From Doryteuthis pealeii (Eukaryota > Mollusca > Cephalopoda > Myopsida > Loliginidae): 64,000 bases of DNA. The position numbers were made by a program, and so were the translations under genes. The first letter of the stretch is position 1. Each line of letters opens with the position of its first letter. Shown one piece after another: positions 23,266 through 34,300 of this stretch. The DNA lies in assembly GCA_023376005.1 (NCBI GenBank), contig CM042145.1, positions 58,448,894-58,512,893 on the forward strand, written 5' to 3'. The notes under the pieces are model-generated. The model saw nothing but the letters and a program-made list of their open reading frames with translations, ran no database searches and was not told the origin of the DNA.

Positions 23266-23450
23266 TCCTTAAATTACTAAGAATGAACTAAGATAATTAT
23301 TACATACTTCACGTGTCTCTAGTTTTTCTCCAGTGAATTTTGCATTTGTATGATTTTTTCTCATGGATGAACTATATTACATATTCAAGATTAATCTTAA
23401 AACTAAAAGACATATTACATATTTCATGTGTGTATATTTCTTTGTATATT
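23266..23450 (-). pseudogene. Further C2H2 zinc-finger traces
   Basis: On the minus strand, phrases coding HTGEK-like and EICNMSFSFK-like peptides occur at about 23300-23345 and 23385-23440, separated by frameshifts. They repeat the codon pattern of the remnant at 21395-21760. The zinc-binding Cys pair is damaged (one Cys reads as His). Confidence 0.55.
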
Positions 23451-23467
23451 CTTCTATTTACTTAAAA

Positions 23468-23705
23468 TCTGAAGCAGGTGTGTACATTATACCATGTATG
23501 GACTGCCATAAAAAATACATAGGTGAAACATCTAGAAACCTAAAATTGGACAATGTGCACCATTTTGCATACCGTTTTTGCACTACATTTTTCAGATTCA
23601 AAGCATGAACTCTCCAAAATCTAACTTTTGAAGACACAATAGATGAGAGGATCACAATTTCCAGTGCTGACAGCTTTTTAAAAAAATTCAAATCAACAAA
23701 TCTAT
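23468..23705 (+). pseudogene. Penelope-like GIY-YIG endonuclease fragment
   Basis: The plus strand codes GVYIIPCMDCHKKYIGETSR (from about 23477), the N-terminal part of the Penelope-type GIY-YIG endonuclease: G-V-Y, then PCxxC, then YIGET. Downstream, HHFAYRF and, after frameshifts, ISSADSFLKKF resemble the C-terminal half. Both parts are decayed. In an intact element this domain nicks DNA to prime reverse transcription. The linker fragment at 18238 could come from the same family but lies 5 kb away. Confidence 0.8.
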
Positions 23706-23786
23706 TGTGTTCACATTGTCATTATTTGTATAGTAAACATTAACAGTTTTAGAATTTAAAATTATACCCAAAAACTGATAAGTTTA

Positions 23787-24080
23787 TTGCAATAAGTATT
23801 TTATTTGCATAACACGACTATTACCTCCAGAAAGTTTCCTCATTCAATATAATCTCTCACCTGGCTTCTCTTTACTGCCATTATATTGAGATTATTGCAG
23901 TAAGAATTTTATTTGCATACAAGAAAAATAATAAGGAAAACGCATTCTTCGACATAATCTCTCACCTGGCTTCTCTTTACTGCCATTATATTGAGATTAT
24001 TGCAGTAAGAATTTTATTTGCATACCTAGAAGATTTGCAACAGTAATATTCCTCATTCGACATAATCTCTTATTCGACCC
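23787..24080. repeat. ~107-bp tandem repeat with octamer motif
   Basis: About 2.6 units. Each contains TTATTTGCAT, so ATTTGCAT occurs at 23803, 23911 and 24016; ATAATCTCTCACCTGGCTTC and TACTGCCATTATATTGAGAT occur in the first two. ATTTGCAT is the POU-factor octamer; function here is not shown. Confidence 0.85.
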
Positions 24081-24198
24081 ATACCATTATATAATATTAC
24101 ATCATTATACTATTATTATACCCATACCATTCAGTTTGCTTTGCTCACCTCACAAGGGATTTATTTTGTCTATCATAACTACCATACCATTCCATGTC

Positions 24199-24745
24199 TG
24201 TTATATACTGTATCAATTGACAGCGCTGGTGTGTAGTACACTGGATTAAAAACCAACGCAGGTATACAAGAGAAAGCTGGACTTTATTTTCTTCCTCGGT
24301 TGGCGTGGATGAAAGGAGGTGTGCGCCGGCTTGGGTGAGTGGTGAAATGAACAGTAGTTGTAAACAGGTCTCTTCTTCGGAGAGTCGACGGGAGTGACTG
24401 AAGTTCGTTGCCACCAAAGCTCAACTGCTGAATTTTTCGTCTAACCGTCACTTTTTCAATTTTACCCAGCATGCCCTGGTCTATTCAAATTACACCGGAA
24501 CTGTACTGCGTGACCTGCAATCCTAACTTTGTCATCAGTCAACAGGAAGCCTTTTGTCATCCTGCTATTGTTGTTTTTTGTGGCCCGTTCGTTTGACACG
24601 GTCAGCAGTAAGCTTCTGATCCTAATCACTCTTCCTCTGTGTTCGATCCAGACTTCTGTCTGGAATATCCTTTGTTTCTCAATTCCTTTGTCTATTTGAA
24701 TTTCTTTTCGCGCCAAAAGAATTGAAACAATAGTAATCTGCAACA
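24199..24745. mobile_element. Solo LTR (family A)
   Basis: A 547-bp unit starting TGTTATATACTG and ending AATCTGCAACA (TG...CA). TGTC lies at both borders (24195-24198 and 24746-24749), a 4-bp target duplication. It is about 90% similar by eye to 27598-28135, and its end matches 31266-31384. No internal element sequence adjoins, so it is a solo LTR left by recombination. Small frames inside on the minus strand are not genes. Confidence 0.88.
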
Positions 24746-26080
24746 TGTCTTCTGAACAACGGTTTACTAGCCTGTTTCTTCAGTTCTATTTTGAACTATT
24801 AGAGGATATATTCAATTCAATCTCTGCTGGAAACAGATTTGAGATTTAAATTCTTCATTTCTTCCCTTCGTTTTCTGATATCATTATAATCACTTATATA
24901 TCAGTATATATGCATAAACATGGTTTATTTCCCAGGAATTTGTTTATTTAAAAAATGTATCATTTCACCCTTTTCTCCAAACTACAGAAGGACATTCACT
25001 TCATTCAAAGAATATATGTCTCAAGAGTACCAAATGGTAGAACTGTAATTCTAATTTCCTATACTCCATGAAGAAATGTATCTCCTTGTAGGACTCCAGT
25101 CAAATGTTAAAGAAATTTGGGTCATGTTGTGCTAGAAGGCATTCTTTCTGTGAACAGTTTTAATTATTTGATCCCACTTCTAGTTAAAACATTCATGTAG
25201 TTTTTTTGTATTTATGGATTTTACAAGTATGTAAATTCTCATGTGACCAATAGTAGGGCAGAATCCGAGGGGAGACAATTATTTGTCCTGCTACAATAAG
25301 AATCTATCTGCCTTAAGCTAGTTACATAAAATGATCATTCCAAATGTTGCGTATGGATCTTCTTCAAACTCATATTCACGCTACTAAGTCGGGTAGGTTA
25401 GTAGTCGGCGTAGAAACTCAACACATGGGCACTGCAAAAACTTCAGTTTATTTCTTTAATTCTCTCATGATGCGTGTGGGTGGCGAGCTTGACAATGATT
25501 ACTACTAATGGGATGACTGCTACTATTGTTGATGAAGTGGAAGGGGAGGCGAACCTCACTGCCCGCTGGCAGCGATGGTGCGCGACCGCGCCGGTCACGC
25601 ACGTTCCCGTCGGCTGTCTCTCTGGGGTCTGTCTGACTCTGACTGCCTGCCCGCTCGAACGTCGGGCCTTTTGTATATATCAGACACCAACGCGTTTCCG
25701 TTGTTTGCGTTCTATCAACAATCAAACTATTTCCGGTATTTTAACTCTTTTGTTTCCTTTGACCGGAAATCCCTGCTTCCGCTTCCCAACCTCTTTGTTC
25801 AATAAAACCGGAAATTCATATTTCCGTTTGTACAATAGGAAGTCTTTTGTTCCATTCTTTTGTTATACCAGACTTCCTGTCTGATGCTATCTATTGTTTT
25901 CTTAGTTCAATTTCCTCTTTGTCTTTCCGAATTTTTTCGCGCAAAAATAAATGCGACGATCGTTAAACCATAACAAAAAAGAAAATGTGTATATCCAGGT
26001 ATATATAATTTCTTTTTGTTATATATCATTAGAAAGTTGGATTAGGTGTAATATAGCTGTATGGTCACAGTACCAAAGTG
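24746..26080 (+). repeat. Dispersed repeat copy, interrupted by LTR-B
   Basis: Blocks TTAGAGGATATATTCAATTC (about 24800), CCCTTTTCTCCAAACTACAG (24968), AGAGTACCAAATGGTAGAAC (25025), GACAATTATTTGTCC (25275) and ATAAAATGATCATTCC (25327) are shared with 43650-44350. After the LTR the match resumes at ATGTGTATATCCAGGTATAT (25984), equal to 43800. Confidence 0.75.
25345..25975. mobile_element. LTR family B, copy 1
   Basis: A 631-bp GC-richer unit starting TGTTGCGTATGG and ending TTAAACCATAACA. It interrupts a dispersed repeat whose uninterrupted paralogue is at 43770-43820, so its borders are confirmed by an empty site. It contains GGTAGGTTAGTAGTCGGCGT and CTGGGGTCTGTCTGACT, shared with 30773-31240, and an AATAAATGCG phrase near its right end. 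The 136- and 86-residue frames inside are opposite-strand shadows. Confidence 0.8.
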
Positions 26081-26182
26081 TATTTGTGGCAAAGCCTGGA
26101 ACGATATATGTAGTATGGGCCAACTCAAGTTTTAGTAGTGGTCGTCGTTAGTAGAGAAACAATGCACGCAGTTTAAATAGAA
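26081..26182. other. Spacer left of LTR-C
   Basis: It contains TTTTAGTAGTGGTCGTCGTT near 26131, which loosely resembles TTTTAGTAGTCGTTAGCGG near 41606. Otherwise unassigned. Confidence 0.4.
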
Positions 26183-26512
26183 TGTCACGACCCAAAATCG
26201 GATCAACTGAAGTCATTTTCATTTCACCCGGGAATCGTTTTCATTGGATGAAAACGCGAATTTTATTTACAAATTTATTTCATTTATTGTTTAGGAATTC
26301 TTGTTTTCCAAACGGAAGTCTAATCTCGAGCCTATGCGTAGAAACGTGTTAATTTGGCCACTCCGTTTTAGGCTAGCATGGAGTAAACTTCCGGTTGGCG
26401 TCACAACTTATGTTTTGTTTTGTTGGCGAGTATATCACTTTATTGCGGTATGTGCGCGAATTGAATTGATGAGTTAGTGAATCGGGAGATATCTATATTT
26501 GCTTATGTAACA
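26183..26512 (-). mobile_element. LTR family C, left copy (probable 3' LTR)
   Basis: On the minus strand it runs from TGTTACATAAGC to GGGTCGTGACA, about 330 bp. Bases 26256-26512 match 41831-42087 at roughly 95% by eye. Directly inside it (26513-26527) the minus strand reads CTGGGGGAGCTC, a good polypurine tract, which makes this the 3' LTR of a minus-strand element. AATAAAGTGATATA near its start could be a TATA or poly(A) signal. The outer 73 bp are not present in the right copy, so the outer boundary is uncertain. Confidence 0.75.
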
Positions 26513-27298
26513 GAGCTCCCCCAGATATCGACTATTCATAATGGGTTTGGGTATGTAGGTGGTGTATTGAGGGGTCTTTGAATTGAATTTCTTTTCTGGC
26601 GCGTGTGAAATCGTCCTGTTATGAATATTATCATCGTGGGTTTTATTTTGTTTTCAGGCTGTTGGTGTGAGTTGTGTGTTGACTTGTGTGTCTCATAAAC
26701 AGGTGGGGGTGATAGAAGTTGTACGATCATGTGAGTGTCACATGATAGGAGCGATGTGGATGTTGGTTGTAAGGCAAAATATTTTGGTTTAGTTTCAGAT
26801 GTTATAAGGTTGGCCCCTTCGTTATTTAAGGTGGGGTGATGATAGTTTCGCTTTGGGAGATCGCTTATTGACATCACATATGTACTTGGTTTAATCTTTC
26901 TGGTTTTCTCTCCCTGAATTTTTAGGAAATTAAGATTGGGACTACAATGTGAGGATAGTTTACGTATTTCTCTGTGGTGGAGAGAAATTTGGTTTAGTCC
27001 ACCGATAGCTTTTATTGTTTGGTTCCCTTTGCCTGGTATGGCCGAAAAGTGTCGGTTGGATAGAAATATATTTGAAATGGACGAAACTTGGGACTTACAT
27101 TCCGAAATCGTTAATTTTTTTCGAAAAATCATAATCTAACTAATGTAGAATATTTACTAAGAGCACTATTTACTTAAATGAAATTCCTTAATCTGTAAAA
27201 AAAAAAAAGAAATGGTTACATTTTCAGTTTTAAAATAACCACATCTAAAGTAAAACCAACAGAAAGAAAATGAATAAGATATTACTGAAGGTATCAGG
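26513..27298 (-). mobile_element. Internal 3' part of LTR-C element, unassigned frame
   Basis: A minus-strand frame of 198 codons (27132 to 26536) runs from near the satellite to the polypurine tract. Its product starts MIFRKKLTISECKSQ and is rich in Ser, Thr, Pro and Asn; I see no protease, polymerase or envelope motif. By position it would be the last coding part or a 3' untranslated region of the element. It may also be chance. An A-run lies at 27199-27210. Confidence 0.4.
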
Positions 27299-27597
27299 TC
27301 TGCTTTGAAGTGGCGGCCATTTTAAATCGTTTTTTAGTGAATTGTTCAAGTTCACTATTAAAGTTTACATCTTTTTGAAAATTTTGACCTCAGAGTTAAG
27401 AAACAATCGTGAAAAACGGATTGGCCCTGAAAAGGGTATGTTGCTTATAATTTTAAATGAGAAAGATTATCTAGAAGATGCCGTTGTATCTGCTTTGAAG
27501 TGGCGGCCATTTTAAATCGTTTTTTAGTGAATTGTTCAAGTCCACTATTAAAGTCAACATCTTTTTGAAAATCTTGACCTCAGAGTTAAGAAACAAT
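27299..27597. repeat. 191-bp satellite, left outlier (about 1.6 monomers)
   Basis: It starts TCTGCTTTGAAGTGGCGGCC and has the same order as the main array. It ends at ...AAGAAACAAT where LTR-A interrupts it; the monomer resumes at CAATCGTG (31385). Removing the insertion joins it to the array. Confidence 0.92.
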
Positions 27598-28135
27598 TGT
27601 TCATATACTGTATTAATTGACAGCGCTGGTGTGTAGTACACTGGATTAAAAACCAACACAGGTATACAAAAGAAAGCTGGACTTTATTTTCTTTCCTCGG
27701 TTGGCGTGGATGAAATGAGGTGTGCGCCGGCTTGGATGAGTGGTGGAATGAACCGTAGTTGTAACAGGTCTCTTCTTCGGAGAGTCGACGGGAGTGACTG
27801 TGGCTACCAAAGCTCAAATGCCGAACTCTCTGTCTAACCGTCACTTTTTCAATTTTACCCAGCATGCCCTGGTCTATTCAAATTACACCGGAACTGTACT
27901 GCGTGACCTGCAATCCTAGATTTGTCACCAGTCAATAGGAAGTCCTTTGTCATCCTGCTATTGTTGTTTTTCCGGACAGTTCGTTTGACCCGGTCAGCAG
28001 TAAGCCTCAGATCTTACTCTTCCTCTTTATTCGATCCAGACTTCTGTCTGGAACATCCTTTGTTTCCAAATTCCCATGTCTTTTTTTAACTTCTTTTCGC
28101 GCCAAAAGAATTGAAACAATAGTTAATCTGCAACA
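27598..28135. mobile_element. LTR family A, copy 2
   Basis: Starts TGTTCATATACTG and ends AATCTGCAACA, about 538 bp, inserted within a satellite monomer. CAAT on its left (27594-27597) is repeated at 31385-31388, after the truncated third copy, so the whole 27598-31384 stretch entered as one unit or was built around that insertion. Minus-strand frames inside are shadows. Confidence 0.85.
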
Positions 28136-30772
28136 TTCCTCACCATCCCATTTTTCAAAAATTTTCACATGTGAATATTTTTCCAATGCCCCGCTCCACT
28201 CCTCCTCACACCACACCACCGAGTACAACAGGATTACAAAAATTCACAAGAATAGGAAAAAAAATGAAATAAAATAAAACACATACAAATGCAACAATCA
28301 TATTACAAATTGGTTACCTGTAATTGGTAACCTAGAGAGTGTCAAGTTCATTATTTCACTTCATTCAAACAGTTCGTGTTTTTTTTGTTTGTTTGTCTGT
28401 TTGTTTTTTTCATTCACAAAGTTCGTGTTTTTTTTTTTTTTTTTTTTTCCTTTTGGATTTTTTTTTCCATTAAAAAAAGAAAAGTTCGTTCTTCTCCAGG
28501 TTGTATCGTAGTAGACATCCCGATGAACGATCATACGATCGTAGGCGGTAACCACGCCCCAATTTCCAAACTGACATCGAGTAAATGACCCTTGACAACA
28601 CCATGTGTATCTCTGCTCGAGTTTAATATCACGCACATAATTTCTTTAATTCAACATACTATGTTTTTGACACAATAAACACAGTTATCTACAGTACATT
28701 ATTCAAGGTCTGGCCGAGAGAAAACGAAACGAGAACGAGGGACAGTTTTCTTTTTTTTTTTTTATTAATCTAAGGGCCCGATTCTGGCTGTTGATGATGG
28801 ATATACGGTTTACTTGGAGGATTAGTTTTATCGTTTCCAGTCACTAACTTCTAACTGCAGCATTTCTATGCTGTGATGAGCCTTCATTTCCCATACGCTT
28901 TGTTCTACTCTTCCTTGACCTTGCTATCCACATTCGGATCCGAGACATCTCTCAACCAAAATTTCCTGGAGACCATTCCTCAAAATCCTCAGAAAATACC
29001 GGGGCACGGATCTTACCGTTTCTCTTCTATTCCTCTTTGGAACCCCAAACTCATTCCGACATATCGGAATCTTAAACTCAGAGCGCAGAATATCTTTCCA
29101 AAAATACGCTAACCACATGGGACGCTCAACAAGGAAATCGTAAATGGTGTACGACTAATTTTTTAAAACCATATTTACACAGATTCCTTACACACGTGGG
29201 GAAAAAAATCTCCATAGAATTAAGCACAAGTTCCGAACTCGATCCAGAAAAATTACAGCAAGGCCACAAAATTCACAAATAAAATTTTCTAAAACCTTCA
29301 ATAAATTTTAGGTACACAAAATTACCAAGACCAATCCTTGATCAATTATATTAAACTTTCGGGGAGAAAATAAAAATTCCAAAAACCGAACATACTGACA
29401 AAAAGTAAAAAATTACTGTATCATATATTCATTTCTATTGGGCTCCACTCTTAAGTATTTTCCTTTTAATTTAGATCTAAAATTCAAATCTACCAATTTA
29501 CAATTTCCATGCATTCACCCTACTGCTATCGTTCGAACAAAAGGCATCAACCCGGGTAAAAAAAAAATGAAGACATCGCCATCTTGAAAATCACGGAAAA
29601 AATTATTACTAAAATCACGTGCGAAGCAGGGCTTTTAACCTTTTTGCGTATCCCATTCGGGTCTTACTGCACGACAAAATCTGAGCAGGCGTAGTCGCCA
29701 TTCTTCTTTTACTACTAAAATCACGTGCGAAGCAAGGCCTTGAACCTTTTCGCGTATTCCATTCGGAGCTTACTGCACGACAAAAATCGGGAGAATGCAG
29801 TCTTCCAAAGACTTTCGAAAGTTATCGAAGTACCTAATTTCCATAGGACATTTTCCAACATATCACAAATCGGTGGTTTTTTCTATAAAACCTCTTTAAT
29901 TACCGTTTCTCTAAAAAAAAAAAAAAATGCGACACAAATCAGGTGAAATTTCCAACCAAGTTGACCCAACATGAAACTCTCAAATCCGAACGAAAAAAAA
30001 AGCATGGTGATCTAACACAAGAATATTCCATTCCCAAATAACAATTTCAAAATTAGTTTTTTTTTATTTTTATTTTTTTATTTTTTTTACTCATATATAC
30101 CATTTAAAATTATTAAATTAGCCCCTCTCAATATAAAATCATGAGTAAAAATTATTTACCTTAAGCCTCAAAATTCCAAAAATTATGCTCATACTGGTTA
30201 AACGGAAAAAAAAAATTTTTTCACTGGGGGGTAACACGTGCGTTACTAAAATTACTACTAGGATTTGTACAATACTTATTCTTAGTCTGTCTCTCTCGGT
30301 ATCTCACTCTTTACTTTCGACCCCCTCCAAAAACAAGCCTCTCTCGTCAACACAGCGATTAGACTCCGAACGAAATCGGAAAACTTACGATGGTCCATTT
30401 TAATTACTAATATATATTTATGTGTGTTTTTTCCTTGAAACTAGCAAATTTTCTAAGATGATTACGAGAACAGAATCTACACACGGCAATGCCGAAAAAG
30501 CCACCTACCTTTCGTTGATATTCGTCTAGTGTTTCCTTTTTTTTTTCCTCTGCCGCTGTTCCTGTGACATCGATCGTCTAGTTCTTTTTTTTAAGGACCC
30601 AATCTACAACGTTGTGTCTTTCTCTCCTTTTCTCTCCTACCAGCAACCAAAAATCTCGGTCTCGTCTTCCTGTAGCACCGTGATCGTCTAGTTCTTTTGT
30701 TGTGTTCGGTGGTAACTCAGTACTTCTGAATTCATGTGGAATTCTACTGGTCATCGGCTCCATTTAGACGTA
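28136..30772. mobile_element. Interior of the LTR-A insertion, no clear coding
   Basis: About 2.6 kb without recognisable gag or pol. It holds T-runs (28430-28449, 28750-28764), two direct repeats of about 80 bp starting ACTAAAATCACGTGCGAAGC (29608 and 29714, period 106) and two GATCGTCTAGTTCTTTT phrases (30571 and 30681). At 30750-30771 the minus strand reads TGGAGCCGATGACC 9 bp from LTR-B, compatible with a tRNA primer site. The element would be non-autonomous. Frames of 60-90 codons here match no family I know. Confidence 0.5.
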
Positions 30773-31240
30773 TGTTGCATAGCCCTTCTTCGCTACTCTG
30801 GATCGTATACGTTGCTGGTATACTGCCGGTAGGTTAGTAGTCGGTGTAGAGACTCAACACATGGCATTGTAACAAACGTTAGTTTATTTCTTTACATTCT
30901 CTCGTGGTGCGTGTGAGTGGCGGGCATTGATAATGGGCACTACTACTGCTGGTGTGGTGGAAGGTGGTGGGTGCGCCTCACTGCTCGCTGGCAGCGATCG
31001 AACGTGTCAACGGTCACTCAGCCCGCTCTGTTCGCCGTCTCTCTGGGGTCTGACTCTCTAACTGCTACTGCTGAGCCCTTAAGTAAAGGCAGCCACCCAC
31101 ACATCCTTTTGTTCCTTTGACCGGAAGTTCTTTCTTCCCCTTCCAGTCTCTTTGTTCAAATTCTTCTTGGTCCAATTTCTTCTTTGTCCAGGTTCCGAAT
31201 TTCCTGCGCAAAATAAATGCGGCGATCCTAAAACATAACA
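30773..31240 (-). mobile_element. LTR family B, copy 2
   Basis: Begins TGTTGCATAGCC and ends AAAACATAACA, 468 bp, sharing GGTAGGTTAGTAGTCGG, GACTCAACACATGG, CTGGCAGCGAT and AAATAAATGCGGCGATC with 25345-25975, with indels. The possible primer site next to its left border suggests it is the 5' LTR of a minus-strand element. No matching borders of 4-5 bp are seen. Confidence 0.65.
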
Positions 31241-31265
31241 TACCTCACTAACCCTTTTTTCAAAA

Positions 31266-31384
31266 ATCTTCCTCTTTATTCGATCCAGACATCTGTCTGG
31301 AACATCCCTTGTTTCCAAATTCCCTTGTCTTTTTTAAACTTCTTTTCGCGCCAAAAGAATTGAAACAACAGTTAATCTGCAACA
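31266..31384. mobile_element. LTR family A, truncated third copy
   Basis: The last ~119 bp of LTR-A (TTCCTCTTTATTCGATCCAG to AATCTGCAACA) followed by CAAT and the satellite. The 25 bp before it (CCTCACTAACCC, TTTTTTCAAAAATC) resemble those just right of LTR-A copy 2 (28138-28162). Confidence 0.85.
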
Positions 31385-34300
31385 CAATCGTGAAAAAATG
31401 GATTGGTCCTGAAAAGGGTATGTTGCTTATAATTTTAAATGAGAAAGATTATCTAGAAGATGCCGTTGGGTCTGCTTTGAAGTGGCGGCCATTTTAAATC
31501 GTTTTTTTAGTGAATTGTTCAAGTCCACTATTAGAGTTTTGATCTTTTTGAAAATTTTGACCTCAGAGTTAAAAAACAATCGTGAAAAATTGATTGGCCC
31601 TGAAAAGGGTATGTTGCTTATAATTTTAAATGAGAAAGATTATCTGGAAGATGTCGTTGGGTCTGCTTTGAAGTGGCGGCCATTTTAAATCGTTTTTTTA
31701 GTGAATTGTTCAAGTCCACTATTAAAGTTTACATCTTTTTTAAAATTTTGACCTCAGAGTTAAGAAACAACCGTGAAAAATGGATTGGCCCTGAAAAGGG
31801 TATGTTGCTTATAATCTTAAATGAGAAAGATTATCTAGAAGATGCCGTTGGGTCTGCTTTGAAGTGGCGGCCATTTTAAATCGTTTTTTTAGTGAATTGT
31901 TCAAGTCCACTATTAGAGTTTAGATCTTTTTGAAAATTTTGACCTCAGAGTTAAAAAACAATCGTGAAAAATTGATTGGCCCTGAAAAGGGTATGTTGCT
32001 TATAATTTTAAATGAGAAAGATTATCTAGAAGATGCCGTTGGGTCTGCTTTGAAGTGGCAGCCATTTTAAATCGTTTTTTTAGTGAATTGTTCAAGTCCA
32101 CTATTAGAGTTTAGATCTTTTTGAAAATTTTGACCTCAGAGTTAAGAAACAATCGTGAAAAATGGATTGGCCCTGAAAGGGTATGTTGCTTATAATTTTA
32201 AATGAGAAAGATTATCTAGAAGATGTCGTTGGGTCTGCTTTGAAGTGGCGGCCATTTTAAATCGTTTTTTTAGTGAATTGTTCAAGTCCACTATTAGAGT
32301 TTTGATCTTTTTGAAAATTTTGACCTCAGAGTTAAAAAACAATCGTGAAAAATTGATTGGCCCTGAAAAGGGTATGTTGCTTATAATTTTAAATGAGAAA
32401 GATTATCTAGAAGATGTCGTTGGGTCTGCTTTGAAGTGGCGGCCATTTTAAATCGTTTTTTTAGTGAATTGTTCAAGTCCACTATTAAAGTTTACATCTT
32501 TTTTAAAATTTTGACCTCAGAGTTAAGAAACAACCGTGAAAAATGGATTGGCCCTGAAAAGGGTATGTTGCTTATAATCTTAAATGAGAAAGATTATCTA
32601 GAAGATGCCGTTGGGTCTGCTTTGAAGTGGCGGCCATTTTAAATCGTTTTTTTAGTGAATTGTTCAAGTCCACTATTAGAGTTTAGATCTTTTTGAAAAT
32701 TTTGACCTCAGAGTTAAGAAACAATCGTGAAAAATGGATTGGCCCTGAAAAGGGTATGTTGCTTATAATTTTAAATGAGAAAGATTATCTAGAAGATGCC
32801 GTTGGGTCTGCTTTGAAGTGGCGGCCATTTTAAGTCGTTTTTTTTAGTGAATTGTTCAAGTCCACTATTAAAGTTTACATCTTTTTTAAAATTTTGACCT
32901 CAGAGTTAAGAAACAACCGTGAAAAATGGATTGGCCCTGAAAAGGGTATGTTGCTTATAATCTTAAATGAGAAAGATTATCTAGAAGATGCCGTTGGGTC
33001 TGCTTTGAAGTGGCGGCCATTTTAAATCGTTTTTTTAGTGAATTGTTCAAGTCCACTATTAGAGTTTAGATCTTTTTGAAAATTTTGACCTCAGAGTTAA
33101 GAAACAATCGTGAAAAATGGATTGGCCCTGAAAAGGGTATGTTGCTTATAATTTTAAATGAGAAAGATTATCTAGAAGATGCCGTTGGGTCTGCTTTGAA
33201 GTGGCGGCCATTTTAAATCGTTTTTTTAGTGAATTGTTCAAGTCCACTATTAGAGTTTTGATCTTTTTGAAAATTTTGACCTCAGAGTTAAGAAACAATC
33301 GTGAAAAATGGATTGGCCCTGAAAAGGGTATGTTGCTTATAATTTTAAATGAGAAAGATTATCTAGAAGATGTCGTTGGGTCTGCTTTGAAGTGGCGGCC
33401 ATTTTAAGTCGTTTTTTTAGTGAATTGTTCAAGTCCACTATTAAAGTTTACATCTTTTTTAAAATTTTGACCTCAGAGTTAAGAAACAACCGTGAAAAAT
33501 GGATTGGCCCTGAAAAGGGTATGTTGCTTATAATCTTAAATGAGAAAGATTATCTAGAAGATGCCGTTGGGTCTGCTTTGAAGTGGCGGCCATTTGAAAT
33601 CGTTTTTTTAGTGAATTGTTCAAGTCCACTATTAGAGTTTTGATCTTTTTGAAAATTTTGACCTCAGAGTTAAGAAACAATCGTGAAAAATGGATTGGCC
33701 CTGAAAAGGGTATGTTGCTTATAATTTTAAATGAGAAAGATTATCTAGAAGATGCCGTTGGGTCTGCTTTGAAGTGGCAGCCATTTTAAGTCGTTTTTTT
33801 AGTGAATTGTTCAAGTCCACTATTAAAGTTTACATCTTTTTTAAAATTTTGACCTCAGAGTTAAGAAACAACCGTGAAAAATGGATTGGCCCTGAAAAGG
33901 GTATGTTGCTTATAATCTTAAATGAGAAAGATTATCTAGAAGATGCCGTTGGGTCTGCTTTGAAGTGGCGGCCATTTTAAATCGTTTTTTTAGTGAATTG
34001 TTCAAGTCCACTATTAGAGTTTAGATCTTTTTGAAAATTTTGACCTCAGAGTTAAGAAACAATCGTGAAAAATGGATTGGCCCTGAAAAGGGTATGTTGC
34101 TTATAATTTTAAATGAGAAAGATTATCTAGAAGATGCCGTTGGGTCTGCTTTGAAGTGGCGGCCATTTTAAATCGTTTTTTTAGTGAATTGTTCAAGTCC
34201 ACTATTAGAGTTTTGATCTTTTTGAAAATTTTGACCTCAGAGTTAAGAAACAATCGTGAAAAATTGATTGGCCCTGAAAAGGGTATGTTGCTTATAATTT

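Noticed and set aside
25474..25884. 136-codon frame in LTR-B as a host exon
   Set aside because: It lies inside a repeat unit with an empty-site paralogue and a related copy at 30773-31240 in which the frame is not kept.
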